Origin: Vibrio ponticus
GTDB taxonomy: Bacteria; Pseudomonadota; Gammaproteobacteria; Enterobacterales; Vibrionaceae
Assembly: GCF_009938225.1 (NCBI RefSeq)
Contig: NZ_AP019657.1
Span: forward strand, 1,116,001-1,180,000
Length of the DNA stretch: 64,000 nt
Reading direction: 5' to 3'
Shown: positions 1-8,487 of the stretch, in pieces
Layout: the number at the start of each line of letters is the position of its first letter
Position numbering within the stretch: position 1 is the stretch's first letter
Notes under the pieces: model-generated
The model's input: the letters and a program-made list of their open reading frames with translations, nothing else
What the model was told of the DNA's origin: nothing
Database searches by the model: none
Program-made: the position numbers and the translations under genes

Positions 1-1
1 A

Positions 2-331
2 GAGTTTGCTGCAAGTATTTGGTCAAGCTATGCAGCGACTGAAAACGTGGATATGAATCTTGGTCTTGTTTACGAAGGTTCACGTTACGGCGATGAAGCA
101 AACCTATTTAAGAAAGATGGTTATGCTCGCGTTGATATGGGTTTGGCTTACAACCTGAAGTATGATGAGAACCTAGATATTGTTGCTCGCTTTACAGTCG
201 AAAACTTGTTTGACAAAGAGTACCTAGCAGGCGGTGGTTCAACAAGTGAAGTGAACGGTAAAGTGTATGCAGAGAATGTAGTTATTGGCGAAGGTCGCAA
301 CTACATGGCTACATTGCAGGTAAAATACTAA
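2..331 (+). CDS. TonB-dependent outer-membrane receptor, C-terminal fragment
   Basis: The frame is open from the window edge, so this is the 3' end (109 residues) of a gene that starts outside. The visible part alternates polar and hydrophobic residues as in beta-barrel strands, contains the receptor-type segment VENLFDKEYLAG, and ends in an aromatic residue (QVKY), a C-terminal signature of outer-membrane barrels. Such receptors import ferric siderophores, haem or cobalamin using TonB energy. The ligand cannot be read from this fragment. A strong terminator follows at 347-372, so it is probably transcribed apart from the TonB2 operon, but its position just before that operon suggests a functional link. 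Confidence 0.85.
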   Translation, partial: EFAASIWSSYAATENVDMNLGLVYEGSRYGDEANLFKKDGYARVDMGLAYNLKYDENLDIVARFTVENLFDKEYLAGGGSTSEVNGKVYAENVVIGEGRNYMATLQVKY

Positions 332-346
332 TCTGCGCCGCATAAT

Positions 347-372
347 AGGGGGAAGGGAGACCTTCCCCCTTT
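347..372 (+). terminator. Intrinsic terminator after the TonB-dependent receptor
   Basis: Perfect 10-bp stem (AGGGGGAAGG paired with CCTTCCCCCT) closed by a GAGA tetraloop and followed by a short T run. It lies 15 bp after the receptor stop codon. Confidence 0.85.
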
Positions 373-418
373 AGTCGTTTGCAAATTTAATAAATTTCGC
401 TAATATGCGTTGTTAATT

Positions 419-437
419 GTGAATGATAATATTTATC
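419..437 (+). promoter_or_regulatory. Fur box upstream of the TonB2 operon
   Basis: GTGAATGATAATATTTATC matches 15 of 19 positions of the E. coli Fur consensus GATAATGATAATCATTATC, including the uninterrupted core AATGATAAT. It lies 75 bp before the first gene of the TonB2 operon, a sensible position for iron repression of the whole operon. Confidence 0.75.
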
Positions 438-512
438 AAATAGAATTTTGGGATTTATTGGAACCTCAATCATAGCGAATGCTTTTGATTGTTAATCTAA
501 CTAACTACGATT

Positions 513-1274
513 ATGAACCTACTTAAAACCAGTTTAGCTATTCTTATTGCTGCGGCGATCAGCCCAGCATCAGCATCGAATCTCGATACTGCTCAATCTA
601 TTCAAAACAAAACCAATGCCGCTTCGGCGTCTAGCCAGCAGCGCATCAACAAAAGTAATGATGCCGCGTTGTCGCTACAAGCTGAGATTGAGCAGCTACA
701 AGAAGAAGTCAAAAACTTGGAAGTGTATCAGGCGCACCTAACGGCTTTGGTCGCGAACCAAAGTGAGGAGATGACCAGCATTGATGGTCAAATCCAAGAT
801 ATCAAGATCACTCGTCAAGGTGTGGTGCCTTTGATGTACCAGATGGTTGCGGGTCTAAAAACAATCGTAGAGCAAGATGCGCCAATAAAATTACAACAAC
901 GTCAAGAACGCATTGCTAAGCTTGAATCGCTCATGACTCGTGCTGATGTTAGTGATGCGGAAAAATACCGTCGTATCCTAGAGGCTTACCAGATTGAAAT
1001 GGATTACGGTACTAAGTTAGGTCTTTACCAAGGTCAGATCCAAGTCGCAGGCGAAGCTCGTGAAGCGGATATCCTTCACCTTGGACGTGTTGCTCTAGTT
1101 GCACGCAGCCTAAATGGCACTAAGTTTTGGTCTTGGGACAAACAAGACAACGCTTGGGTGGAAGTCGATAGCGCAATGAAGTCTGAGTTAGACAAAGCAT
1201 ACGGTGTGGCGGCGAAACAGACGGCACCAAGTTTAATCACCTTGCCGGTGTCTCTTATCGCGGAGGTGAAATAA
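513..1274 (+). CDS. DUF3450-family periplasmic coiled-coil protein, first gene of TonB2 operon
   Basis: 253 aa. A Sec signal peptide occupies about residues 1-21 (hydrophobic LAILIAAAIS, then A-S-A). Residues 25-120 are rich in Gln, Glu and Lys with heptad-like spacing and form a predicted coiled coil; the C-terminal half contains the WSWDKQDNAWV segment. This matches the DUF3450 family, which in marine Gammaproteobacteria sits next to ExbB/TolQ-type genes. The stop codon is one base before the next start, so translation is probably coupled. The role is unknown; a periplasmic partner of TtpC is the likely guess from position. Confidence 0.8.
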   Translation: MNLLKTSLAILIAAAISPASASNLDTAQSIQNKTNAASASSQQRINKSNDAALSLQAEIEQLQEEVKNLEVYQAHLTALVANQSEEMTSIDGQIQDIKITRQGVVPLMYQMVAGLKTIVEQDAPIKLQQRQERIAKLESLMTRADVSDAEKYRRILEAYQIEMDYGTKLGLYQGQIQVAGEAREADILHLGRVALVARSLNGTKFWSWDKQDNAWVEVDSAMKSELDKAYGVAAKQTAPSLITLPVSLIAEVK

Positions 1275-1275
1275 T

Positions 1276-2643
1276 ATGAAACTGAAATTAATCGCATCGA
1301 TTCTTGCTGCTAGCACACTTTCGTTTTCGACTTTTGCCAGCACAGATTTTGTTGGTGAAGCACGCCAAGAGGACCAGCAACAAGCCAAGCACAACCAAGT
1401 GCGCGAGTCAGGTTTTAAAGCCACTGAGCAAGAGCTGAAGCAGCTTAAAGCGCAGTTGGTGGCAAAGCGTGATCGCTTACAAGCAAATAATGACAAATTG
1501 GCTGAGAAATTTAGCCAGAACGAAGATACGCTAGCCCGATTAGAAGAGCAGCTTCGTCTTGAAACGGGCAGTTTAGGTGAAGTATTTGGTGTAGTGCGCC
1601 AAAATGCTAAAGAGCTACAAAGTGAATTGAACTATTCAGTGACAGGGGCGGGTGCTCAGTCATACAACGCGCAAATTGATGAGATTATTGCGGCGACGAC
1701 ATTGCCTTCAATGCCACAGCTTACGGCGTTGTGGCAGGCGATGGATGAACAGATCCACGCGAGTGATAAAATTGCGCAAACCTCAGTAGCGTTCATCGAT
1801 GGTGAAGGTAAAAAGAGTCAAGTTGAAGCTCTTCGCTTAGGTGCGATTGGTCTTGTTGGTGAGCAAGGCTACTTGGCTTGGAATGGTGCTCGCGGCGAAG
1901 CCACTGCGTATATTAAACAGCCTGAGAATGGTCCAACAATGGCTTCTTTGTCTACGGTGTCGCAAGGGCAAGTGACAAATGTGATTCTGGACCCGTCGCG
2001 CGGTGTCATGCTGGAGCAACTTGCTTTAGCACCAAGCCTAAAAGATCGCCTACAAGCAGGTGGTGTGGTAGGTAATATCATCCTTGGCTTGCTGGCAATT
2101 GGTGCGATTATCGCGCTGGTTCGCGGAGTGAGTCTCGCTGTCGCTCGTCAGAAAATTCGTGCACAGTTGAAGAAACCAACTGAGCCAGGCAATAACCCAT
2201 TAGGTCGCATTTTAGCGGTATACAGTAAAGAGCAAAATCGCACCGTAGAAGCGTTAGAACTGCGTCTACTTGAAGCGGTTGTTGACGAACAAGCGAGCTT
2301 AGAGCGCGGCTTGTCGATGCTAAAATTGCTGGCGGCGCTGGCGCCAATGTTGGGTCTACTGGGTACCGTAACGGGTATGATTGAAACATTCCAAGTGATC
2401 ACTCAGTTTGGTAACGGCGATCCAAAAGTGATGGCGGGTGGTATTTCAATGGCTCTAGTGACCACAGTATTGGGTCTTGTCGCGGCAATGCCGCTGCTAC
2501 TTGCGCACAATGTATTGAGTTCGCAAGCCGAAAGTATTCGCAACATCCTTGAGAAACAAGGGATTGGTTTAGTGGCTGAGCAAGCTGAAAAAGCGACATT
2601 GGTTAAGAGTGAAAAACCTCATGCAGTGGAGAGCGCTGCCTAA
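1276..2643 (+). CDS. ttpC: TtpC: long ExbB/TolQ-like protein with periplasmic coiled coil
   Basis: 455 aa, much longer than a normal ExbB (about 180-250 aa). It begins with a signal-like segment (residues 1-22), followed by a coiled coil (about 25-110) and a periplasmic domain. A transmembrane segment (about 265-285, NIILGLLAIGAIIALV) follows, then a MotA/TolQ/ExbB channel domain with two more hydrophobic helices (LAALAPMLGLLGTVTGMIE and the MALVTTVLGLVAAMP region). Vibrio TtpC has this architecture and is known to be required for TonB2-dependent transport. Its stop overlaps the start of the next gene by one base. Confidence 0.88.
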   Translation: MKLKLIASILAASTLSFSTFASTDFVGEARQEDQQQAKHNQVRESGFKATEQELKQLKAQLVAKRDRLQANNDKLAEKFSQNEDTLARLEEQLRLETGSLGEVFGVVRQNAKELQSELNYSVTGAGAQSYNAQIDEIIAATTLPSMPQLTALWQAMDEQIHASDKIAQTSVAFIDGEGKKSQVEALRLGAIGLVGEQGYLAWNGARGEATAYIKQPENGPTMASLSTVSQGQVTNVILDPSRGVMLEQLALAPSLKDRLQAGGVVGNIILGLLAIGAIIALVRGVSLAVARQKIRAQLKKPTEPGNNPLGRILAVYSKEQNRTVEALELRLLEAVVDEQASLERGLSMLKLLAALAPMLGLLGTVTGMIETFQVITQFGNGDPKVMAGGISMALVTTVLGLVAAMPLLLAHNVLSSQAESIRNILEKQGIGLVAEQAEKATLVKSEKPHAVESAA

Positions 2644-3206
2644 TGTCTTCACTGTTTTCCTTATCATGGTTACCAAGCAGCCTACAGTCGAGTGACTGGC
2701 TGCTTTCGCTGCAAAGCTTTATGGAGCAGGGCGGTCAGGTACTTTGGTGGTTAGGTGCAGTGGTGTTAGTGAGTTGGATGTTGGTGGTAGAGCGCGTGAT
2801 TTTTCTTTACTTCCAATATCCAAAGATGCGCTCTGAATGGATCACTCAGTGGCATGCCAGAGCAGAGCAACACTCTTGGTATGCCTTGTCGATTCGCGAC
2901 AGTTGGATCGCTCAAGCGCATATGGCACTCAACCAAAACCTAAATATGATCAAAGTGCTTGTGGCTATCTGCCCAATGCTTGGGTTACTGGGTACGGTGA
3001 CTGGCATGATTTCAGTGTTTGATGTCATGGCAAACCAAGGCAGCAGTAACCCTAAATTGATGGCTTCAGGTATTTCACTTGCCACACTGCCGACTATGGC
3101 GGGTATGGTTGCCGCATTGGCTGGCATGTTTGTTCACGCTCGATTAGCAAAAGCATGTCAACTTCGAGAAATTAAACTAGAAAAATCTTTAAGGAGTCAG
3201 CGATGA
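2643..3206 (+). CDS. exbB2: ExbB2, TonB2-system proton channel subunit
   Basis: 187 aa, normal for the short Vibrio ExbB. It has an N-terminal transmembrane helix near residues 35-55 (LWWLGAVVLVSWMLVVERVIFLY). The two channel helices carry the family pattern AICPMLGLLGTVTGMISVF and the TLPTMAGMVAALAGMF region. With ExbD2 it forms the inner-membrane proton channel that energises TonB2. It starts one base inside the ttpC stop and its own end overlaps the exbD2 start by four bases. Confidence 0.92.
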   Translation: MSSLFSLSWLPSSLQSSDWLLSLQSFMEQGGQVLWWLGAVVLVSWMLVVERVIFLYFQYPKMRSEWITQWHARAEQHSWYALSIRDSWIAQAHMALNQNLNMIKVLVAICPMLGLLGTVTGMISVFDVMANQGSSNPKLMASGISLATLPTMAGMVAALAGMFVHARLAKACQLREIKLEKSLRSQR

Positions 3207-3607
3207 GACTCGGTAGACGCCAACATAAACAAGAAGAGGCGCAGATCGACCTTACTTCGATGCTTGATATTGTATTTATCATGCTGATCTTCTTTATCGT
3301 AACCAGCTCATTTGTACGTGAGTCTGGTGTTGAAGTGAACCGTCCACAAGCGTCAAACGTGGTGAGCCAGAAAGATGCGGGCATCTTTGTTGCGATTACC
3401 TCGGCGAACGATATCTACATTGATAAACGTGTGGTTGATGTCGAGCGAGTGGAAGCGACACTCGAGCATTTATTATTGGATAAGCCTGATGCGTCGCTTG
3501 TTATTCAAGCGGATGAGCATGCTTACAGTGGTACGGTTGTCAAAGTAATGGATGCCGCGAAAGGGGCAGGAGTGAAAAACATCGCGCTGGCAGCGGAGAA
3601 GAAATAG
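3203..3607 (+). CDS. exbD2: ExbD2, TonB2-system channel subunit
   Basis: 134 aa, standard ExbD length. It has a short cytoplasmic N-terminus, then one transmembrane helix beginning IDLTSMLDIVFIMLIFF with the conserved membrane Asp at residue 22 (the ExbD proton-pathway aspartate), then a periplasmic domain. The Shine-Dalgarno AAGGAG lies inside the end of exbB2. The stop overlaps the GTG start of tonB2, indicating tight translational coupling. Confidence 0.93.
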   Translation: MRLGRRQHKQEEAQIDLTSMLDIVFIMLIFFIVTSSFVRESGVEVNRPQASNVVSQKDAGIFVAITSANDIYIDKRVVDVERVEATLEHLLLDKPDASLVIQADEHAYSGTVVKVMDAAKGAGVKNIALAAEKK

Positions 3608-4227
3608 TGATTCGTCTCTTATTCTCGATACCGATTGCAGGCGCCATTGCTCTGGCACTGTTTAGCTTTATGGCGTGGATGGTCGACAACGGTCATCAAC
3701 GTGCGCCAGAGGCGAGTGAAACGATGAGTTTTAACATGGTGATGATGGAAACTGAACAGGAAGTTCAGCGCCGTCAACGCAGTGTGCCTGAGCAACCTAA
3801 GCCGCCGGAAGTACCTAAGCAAATGGAAGTATCGCAAGCTCGTACTGAAACGGCTAGTGTGTCACCAATGGCAATGCAGCCAACGTTAGGGCTCGATACT
3901 GCCATCGATGGCTTGGCGATTAGTACGCCAACGTTTGGCGATTTTGGTGTTAACCAGCAAGCAATGCCACTTTACCGTGTTGAGCCACGTTACCCAGCAA
4001 AAGCACTGCGCCGCGGTGCCGAAGGTTTTGTGGTACTGAAATTTACGATTGATCCAACCGGTCGCCCAACCGATATTGAAGTGGTTGATGCAAACCCACG
4101 TCGTATGTTTGAAAAAGAAGCCGTACGTGCTTTGCGTAAATGGAAATATCAACCGAAAGTGGAAGATGGCAGCGCGCTATCGCAATTTGGTCAAACGGTT
4201 AGATTGGAGTTTAAGTTAGCAAAATGA
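3607..4227 (+). CDS. tonB2: TonB2 energy-transducing protein
   Basis: 206 aa with a GTG start overlapping the exbD2 stop. The N-terminal transmembrane anchor is at about residues 3-25. A short proline-rich spacer (PEQPKPPEVPKQ) is far shorter than in E. coli TonB. The C-terminal TonB domain (about 115-206) contains EPRYPAKALRRGAEGFVVLK and a terminal beta-strand pattern. This short form is typical of Vibrio TonB2. It couples the ExbB2/ExbD2/TtpC proton channel to outer-membrane receptors such as the one at the window start. Confidence 0.93.
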   Translation: MIRLLFSIPIAGAIALALFSFMAWMVDNGHQRAPEASETMSFNMVMMETEQEVQRRQRSVPEQPKPPEVPKQMEVSQARTETASVSPMAMQPTLGLDTAIDGLAISTPTFGDFGVNQQAMPLYRVEPRYPAKALRRGAEGFVVLKFTIDPTGRPTDIEVVDANPRRMFEKEAVRALRKWKYQPKVEDGSALSQFGQTVRLEFKLAK

Positions 4228-5396
4228 TTAAACGTACACTCTTGATCAGTTTACTCAGCTTGAGTGCTTTTAGCTCTGTTGCGGCAGAGTTAAGTCAGTA
4301 CACCGCTGTGCGTGTACAAAAAGCTAATGAAATGGCTCAAGACGAGCAATTCAAACAAGCGATTACGGCACTGAAAGCGATTGATACTTCACGAGCTTAT
4401 GACCAAGCTTTTGTTGCGCGCATGCTGGGCGTTTTTTATTGGCAAGATGGGCAAGCAAAAAATGCAATTAAGCAGCTTCAGTTCGCGGTTGATTCAAAGC
4501 AATTACAAGATGAGCAGGCTTGGACAACGCAGAAAATGTTGGCGGATTTACTGTTAAGTGATCAGCAGTTCAAAAAGTCTCTACCACATTATTATCATTT
4601 GACTCAGCAAGTACCAGCCAAGCAGAAAGCGGATGAGCTTTGGCTACGTATTGCTCAAGCGCACTACCAAGTGAGTGAGTGGACGAAGGTGATCCCAGCG
4701 GTCGATAAATACCGCCGTTTTCAAAGCAAAGATGAGCTTCAACCGCTCTCGCTTAAATTGGGTGCGCAGTTGCAACTCAAACGTTGGAAAGATGCGATAC
4801 CGACGCTAGAGCGTCTTATTGTCCTGCAACCGGATAAGATCAACTGGTGGCGTCAATTGGTGAGTTTACAGATGCAGGTTAACGACAACAAGGGTGCATT
4901 AGGCACGTTAGCGTTAGCAAAGCAGCAAGGTTTAGCTTTATCACAGCAAGATCGTAAGCTTTTAGCTCAGCTTTATGCCCAACGTGGTATTCCAGAGCGT
5001 GCGGCAATTGAGATAAGTGAACTTGATGATGCAGGTAACGATCTTGATCTTATTGTTACTCAAGCCAGCTACTGGCAACATGCACGAGAGTGGAATAAAG
5101 CGCTAACTCAGTGGCAAATCGCTGCCAAGCACAATGCGAAATATCACTGGAATGTCGCTCAAATTATGGTCCAAGAAGGTCAATATCAGAAGGCTCTTGT
5201 GGTGCTTGATAAGGTGCAAGGTCGTGGCGAAGAAGTGGCATTGGCGAAAACCCGTGCATACTACAAGCTGAACCAATTAGAACAAGCGCTGATCCAAGCG
5301 AAAAAAGCCGACAACATCGCGAGTACCAATCAGTCGAAAGGTTGGATTAAATATTTGTCACAACTGCGTAAGGTAAGCGAGCAACAAGCTGGATAA
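4224..5396 (+). CDS. Periplasmic TPR protein, last gene of TonB2 operon
   Basis: 390 aa. A signal peptide covers residues 1-20 (LLISLLSLSAFSSVAA). The rest is helical repeats with TPR-like spacing, for example the AITALKAID..YDQAFVARMLG and AIPTLERLIVLQPDKINWW regions. It overlaps the tonB2 stop by four bases and ends before a strong terminator, so it belongs to the same transcript. It is conserved at this position in Vibrio TonB2 clusters as far as I recall. Its biochemical role is unknown; a scaffold for TtpC/DUF3450 in the periplasm is a reasonable inference. Confidence 0.8.
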   Translation: MIKRTLLISLLSLSAFSSVAAELSQYTAVRVQKANEMAQDEQFKQAITALKAIDTSRAYDQAFVARMLGVFYWQDGQAKNAIKQLQFAVDSKQLQDEQAWTTQKMLADLLLSDQQFKKSLPHYYHLTQQVPAKQKADELWLRIAQAHYQVSEWTKVIPAVDKYRRFQSKDELQPLSLKLGAQLQLKRWKDAIPTLERLIVLQPDKINWWRQLVSLQMQVNDNKGALGTLALAKQQGLALSQQDRKLLAQLYAQRGIPERAAIEISELDDAGNDLDLIVTQASYWQHAREWNKALTQWQIAAKHNAKYHWNVAQIMVQEGQYQKALVVLDKVQGRGEEVALAKTRAYYKLNQLEQALIQAKKADNIASTNQSKGWIKYLSQLRKVSEQQAG

Positions 5397-5417
5397 CCGA
5401 AGTGCTAATATCAATAG

Positions 5418-5444
5418 AAAAAGGAGCTGAATAGCTCCTTTTTT
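5418..5444. terminator. Bidirectional intrinsic terminator
   Basis: Hairpin AAAAGGAGCT-GAAT-AGCTCCTTTT with A and T runs on both sides. It ends the TonB2 operon on the plus strand and can also end the small minus-strand gene at 5460-5684. Confidence 0.85.
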
Positions 5445-5459
5445 ATCAACCAGATGACG

Positions 5460-5684
5460 CTATTTATTGGCTTGGCAAACAAATTCTGCCCGCCAGAACA
5501 GCGTCGCGTCGGTTTGAACAGATGTTAGCAGGTCTTTCCCCGACATTTGTGGAAAAGCGTGTCGTACGCAAGCGTCCTCTATTACTTCAGTTTTAGAGTA
5601 GGCGCGCACATGGGTAAAGGTGCTAGACAGGTTTTTAGACAGCAAATTCTTTGATAAACAAATACCATAAACATCCCGTTTCAT
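5460..5684 (-). CDS. Small uncharacterised protein (74 aa)
   Basis: I do not recognise a family. The ATG at 5684 is preceded by AGGGG at proper spacing and the gene ends 15 bp before a bidirectional terminator, which supports a real gene. The product is soluble, without a signal peptide or membrane helix, and contains three Cys residues (YGICLSKN, DACVRH, EFVCQANK). The YSKTEVIEDACVRHA region reads like a folded domain. No partner gene is coupled to it. It could be a short lineage-specific Vibrio protein. Confidence 0.5.
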   Translation of the reverse strand: MKRDVYGICLSKNLLSKNLSSTFTHVRAYSKTEVIEDACVRHAFPQMSGKDLLTSVQTDATLFWRAEFVCQANK

Positions 5685-5888
5685 GGCTAATCCCCTAGAC
5701 GTTGAGCGTCATTGTAATGGTTTTAATCTGACGCAGGTGTTGGCAACTACACTTCTCCAGATCATCTTAATTATACGAACAGAGTCGTGATATTGCTTGA
5801 TTTTTGACCATTATTTCCTGTGGGATAGATCAAAGAATTGAGCGTTTTTTGTTCGCCAAAATAGTCATTCTCACTACATAAGAAAATA

Positions 5889-6803
5889 TCAGCGTGATTG
5901 ATGGCGTTTTTCCAATTGACGGAAAAAAGTCGAAAGACCAAAGCAAAGTATAAAGTAGGCAAAACCGACGATCAGCCAGATTTCGAAAATGTAGCCTGAT
6001 GAGTTGGCGATCTCTGTGCCAACAAAAGTCATCTCTTGAATCGAAATTAGAGAGACAATCGAGGTGTCTTTAACCAATGAGATTGTTTGTCCTGCAAGCG
6101 CGGGTGTGATCGCTTTTAACACTTGGGGTGCAATGACGTAGCGATACTTGACCCAACCTGACATGCCTAATGAATCTGCCGCTTCCCACTGTCCTTTATC
6201 AATGCTTTCTAAGCCAGAACGGACGACTTCGGCAACATAAGCGGAAGAGAGTAAACCCACACACAGCACACCAGAGAGTAGGTTTTCCCAAAGATTGGCA
6301 GGACCGAAAAAGAATGCCTGAACTGCGCTGGTTTCACTAGGGTAATTACGCAGAAGATCTTCCAAGCCAAGTAATGGAATTAGCTGATTGGAGATAAAGA
6401 AATAGAAAATAAACACGAACACCAAAGGTGGAATGTTACGCACTAGTTGGATGAACGCATTGGCAGGTTTGTTTAGCCAAGATGACGTGGAGAATTTGGC
6501 GAGCCCTAAAAGAGTTCCAACCACCAAGGCAAAGATAAGCCCCCAAATACTTAAACGGATGGTAGCAATAAAGCCTTGAAAGAAATAAGGCAGACTGCCG
6601 TCAGCACGCGGGGTAAAAAGTAGTGAAAGAGCCTCTTGCCAATGCCAGATATAATTAACTCCAACCGACGAGCGGTAATAGAGCCAAGCGCCAAAGGCGA
6701 TAGACACGATAATCAAACCGATATCTAACTTGTTTAAGCGGATTCGCTTTTTCAACGAAGGCTTTGTTGCTGTTACGCCTTGGGTGGAAGAGTGCTCTGT
6801 CAC
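5889..6803 (-). CDS. Polar amino acid ABC transporter permease (distal)
   Basis: 304 aa with a GTG start preceded by AGGAA. A cytoplasmic N-terminal tail of about 25 residues precedes several transmembrane segments. The binding-protein-dependent permease loop (EAA motif) reads EAADSLGMSGWVKYRYVIAP. It belongs to the His/Glu/Gln/Arg/opine permease family. It is the last gene of a four-gene minus-strand operon, 54 bp after the binding-protein gene, and pairs with the permease at 7690-8487 to form the heterodimeric channel. The substrate is likely a polar amino acid but cannot be specified. Confidence 0.87.
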   Translation of the reverse strand: MTEHSSTQGVTATKPSLKKRIRLNKLDIGLIIVSIAFGAWLYYRSSVGVNYIWHWQEALSLLFTPRADGSLPYFFQGFIATIRLSIWGLIFALVVGTLLGLAKFSTSSWLNKPANAFIQLVRNIPPLVFVFIFYFFISNQLIPLLGLEDLLRNYPSETSAVQAFFFGPANLWENLLSGVLCVGLLSSAYVAEVVRSGLESIDKGQWEAADSLGMSGWVKYRYVIAPQVLKAITPALAGQTISLVKDTSIVSLISIQEMTFVGTEIANSSGYIFEIWLIVGFAYFILCFGLSTFFRQLEKRHQSR

Positions 6804-6857
6804 TATCTGTTCCTACGAAAATTATTCCGAATAAAATAAGGTTTATTCAGTTTGCTA

Positions 6858-7679
6858 CTATTGCCCTTGGGCTACTTGGTTTTGCCAATCTAGCGTTGAG
6901 AACCAGTACTCGTAACGCTCTTTTAGCCAGCCATCTTGAGTGCGTTTTTCAATCCAAGCATCAAAGAACGCTTTTTTATCTGCTTCATCAAGGCGAACCG
7001 CAAACGCTTCGTTACCTTGTGACAGGCGCTCATCAAACGGTAGGAATAGCTTGTCTGCATGTTTAATGGATTCATGCTCTGGTTTTGGGCTTGATGCGAT
7101 AACCGCGTGAGCGTTGCCGTTCAGTACTTCTTGAAAGGCTTGCGATTCATCATCAAATTGAAGGATCTTAGCTTTCGGGAAAGTCTCGCGAGCGATTTGT
7201 ACGGTGTAAGCACCGCGGCGTGCAGCAATCTTGATGCGTCGTGAGTCAAAGTCAGAGAACTTGGTAAAACCCTCTGCAAGCTCTTTGCTCGCGGCAACTT
7301 GAACACCGGAGTGAGAGTAAGGCGTAGAGAAAAGTACGCTCTTAGAACGTTCTGGCGTCACCGACATACCGCCGATGATGACATCGAATTTTTTCGCCAA
7401 CAGGGCAGGGATAATGCCATCCCATGCGGTTGGCACAAATTCGACTTTCCAGCCTGAATCAGCAGCAAGTTGCTTGGCTACGTCAATTTCAAAGCCAATC
7501 AGTTCACCTTGTTTGTCACGCATCGCCCAAGGTACGAACGTTGACATACCAACGCGCAGCGTGCCGCGTTCGTTAATCGTGTCGAGGTTCGGCGTGGTGC
7601 TATCCGCGGCTTTAGCAAAGGACGGAAGTGCAAGCGCAAGTCCTAGTAGTGCCGTTATAGATGCTTTGAATAACTTCAT
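6858..7679 (-). CDS. Periplasmic amino acid-binding protein (SBP family 3)
   Basis: 273 aa. A clear signal peptide covers residues 1-24 (ALLGLALALPSFAKA). The mature protein opens with the family-3 pattern ERGTLRVGMSTFVPWAMRD and includes GELIGFEIDVAKQLA and GGMSVTPERSKSVLFSTPY, typical of solute-binding proteins for polar amino acids. It is preceded by AAGGAGAT and lies between the two permease genes. It captures substrate in the periplasm for the adjacent ABC importer. Confidence 0.9.
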   Translation of the reverse strand: MKLFKASITALLGLALALPSFAKAADSTTPNLDTINERGTLRVGMSTFVPWAMRDKQGELIGFEIDVAKQLAADSGWKVEFVPTAWDGIIPALLAKKFDVIIGGMSVTPERSKSVLFSTPYSHSGVQVAASKELAEGFTKFSDFDSRRIKIAARRGAYTVQIARETFPKAKILQFDDESQAFQEVLNGNAHAVIASSPKPEHESIKHADKLFLPFDERLSQGNEAFAVRLDEADKKAFFDAWIEKRTQDGWLKERYEYWFSTLDWQNQVAQGQ

Positions 7680-7689
7680 GGTTATCTCC

Positions 7690-8487
7690 TTATAATTTGC
7701 GCCAACTGGCTCCTAATTTATGCTCCAACCAAGCGGACAGAGCAGAAAGTGATAAAGTTAATACGAGGTATATTGCCGCTACCGTAAACCAGATTTCAAA
7801 TGGCATCGCGGTTTCTGAAACGATGTTACGCGCCTCAGTGGTGAGATCGAATATCGCCATTACACTCACGATTGAAGAGTTCTTAATCAAAGAAACCACT
7901 TCGTTGGTCAATGGTGGCAGCGTGCGTTGAATAACTTGCGGCAAGATGACATCTTTATAAGCGTACCAAGGAGATAACCCCAAAGTTTTTGCTGCCTCAA
8001 ATTGCCCGCGGGGAATACTTTGTAGACCACCTCGTAGGATCTCTGCTGTATAAGCACCTTGGAAGAGGGCAAGGGCTAATACGGCAGTGCTAAATCTATC
8101 CAGTCCTATTACTGGTCCAAAAACAAAATAGAGCAGGTAGATTTGCACTAAAAGTGGCGTATTTCGAATCAGCTCAACGTAGCTAGTGGCAAGAAAACGC
8201 CCAACGCGCGAATTGCTCATGCGCAGGAGCGCAGTGACGAGACCAAACAGTAAGGTAAAGACAAGACTTAGCGCTGAAATTTTGATCGTGACCAATAAGC
8301 CTTCAATCAGCTCGGCAGACCACCACTCGCCATCTTCATAAAAAGCGATAAAGTCGGGTACACGATGCCATTGCCACTGATAGTCCATCGCTTTGGCTCC
8401 AGAATCCAATAGCCATACAATCGCGACGATCATCAGAGCAATTTGCAGTATGGCTTGTAAGACGGGCTTAACAATTCGATAGATCAT
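7690..8487 (-). CDS. Polar amino acid ABC transporter permease (proximal)
   Basis: 265 aa. Transmembrane segments lie near residues 10-30, 65-90, 105-130 and 230-255, with the EAA loop reading EAAKTLGLSPWYAYKDVILP. The ATG start overlaps the ATPase stop by one base, so the two are translationally coupled. With the distal permease it makes the membrane channel. The periplasmic loop after the first helix (about residues 30-60) is longer than in minimal GlnP-type permeases. Confidence 0.9.
   Translation of the reverse strand: MIYRIVKPVLQAILQIALMIVAIVWLLDSGAKAMDYQWQWHRVPDFIAFYEDGEWWSAELIEGLLVTIKISALSLVFTLLFGLVTALLRMSNSRVGRFLATSYVELIRNTPLLVQIYLLYFVFGPVIGLDRFSTAVLALALFQGAYTAEILRGGLQSIPRGQFEAAKTLGLSPWYAYKDVILPQVIQRTLPPLTNEVVSLIKNSSIVSVMAIFDLTTEARNIVSETAMPFEIWFTVAAIYLVLTLSLSALSAWLEHKLGASWRKL

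Noticed and set aside
5771..5962. 63-codon minus-strand frame near the ABC permease end
   Set aside because: Overlaps the end of the permease in another frame and has no ribosome site.
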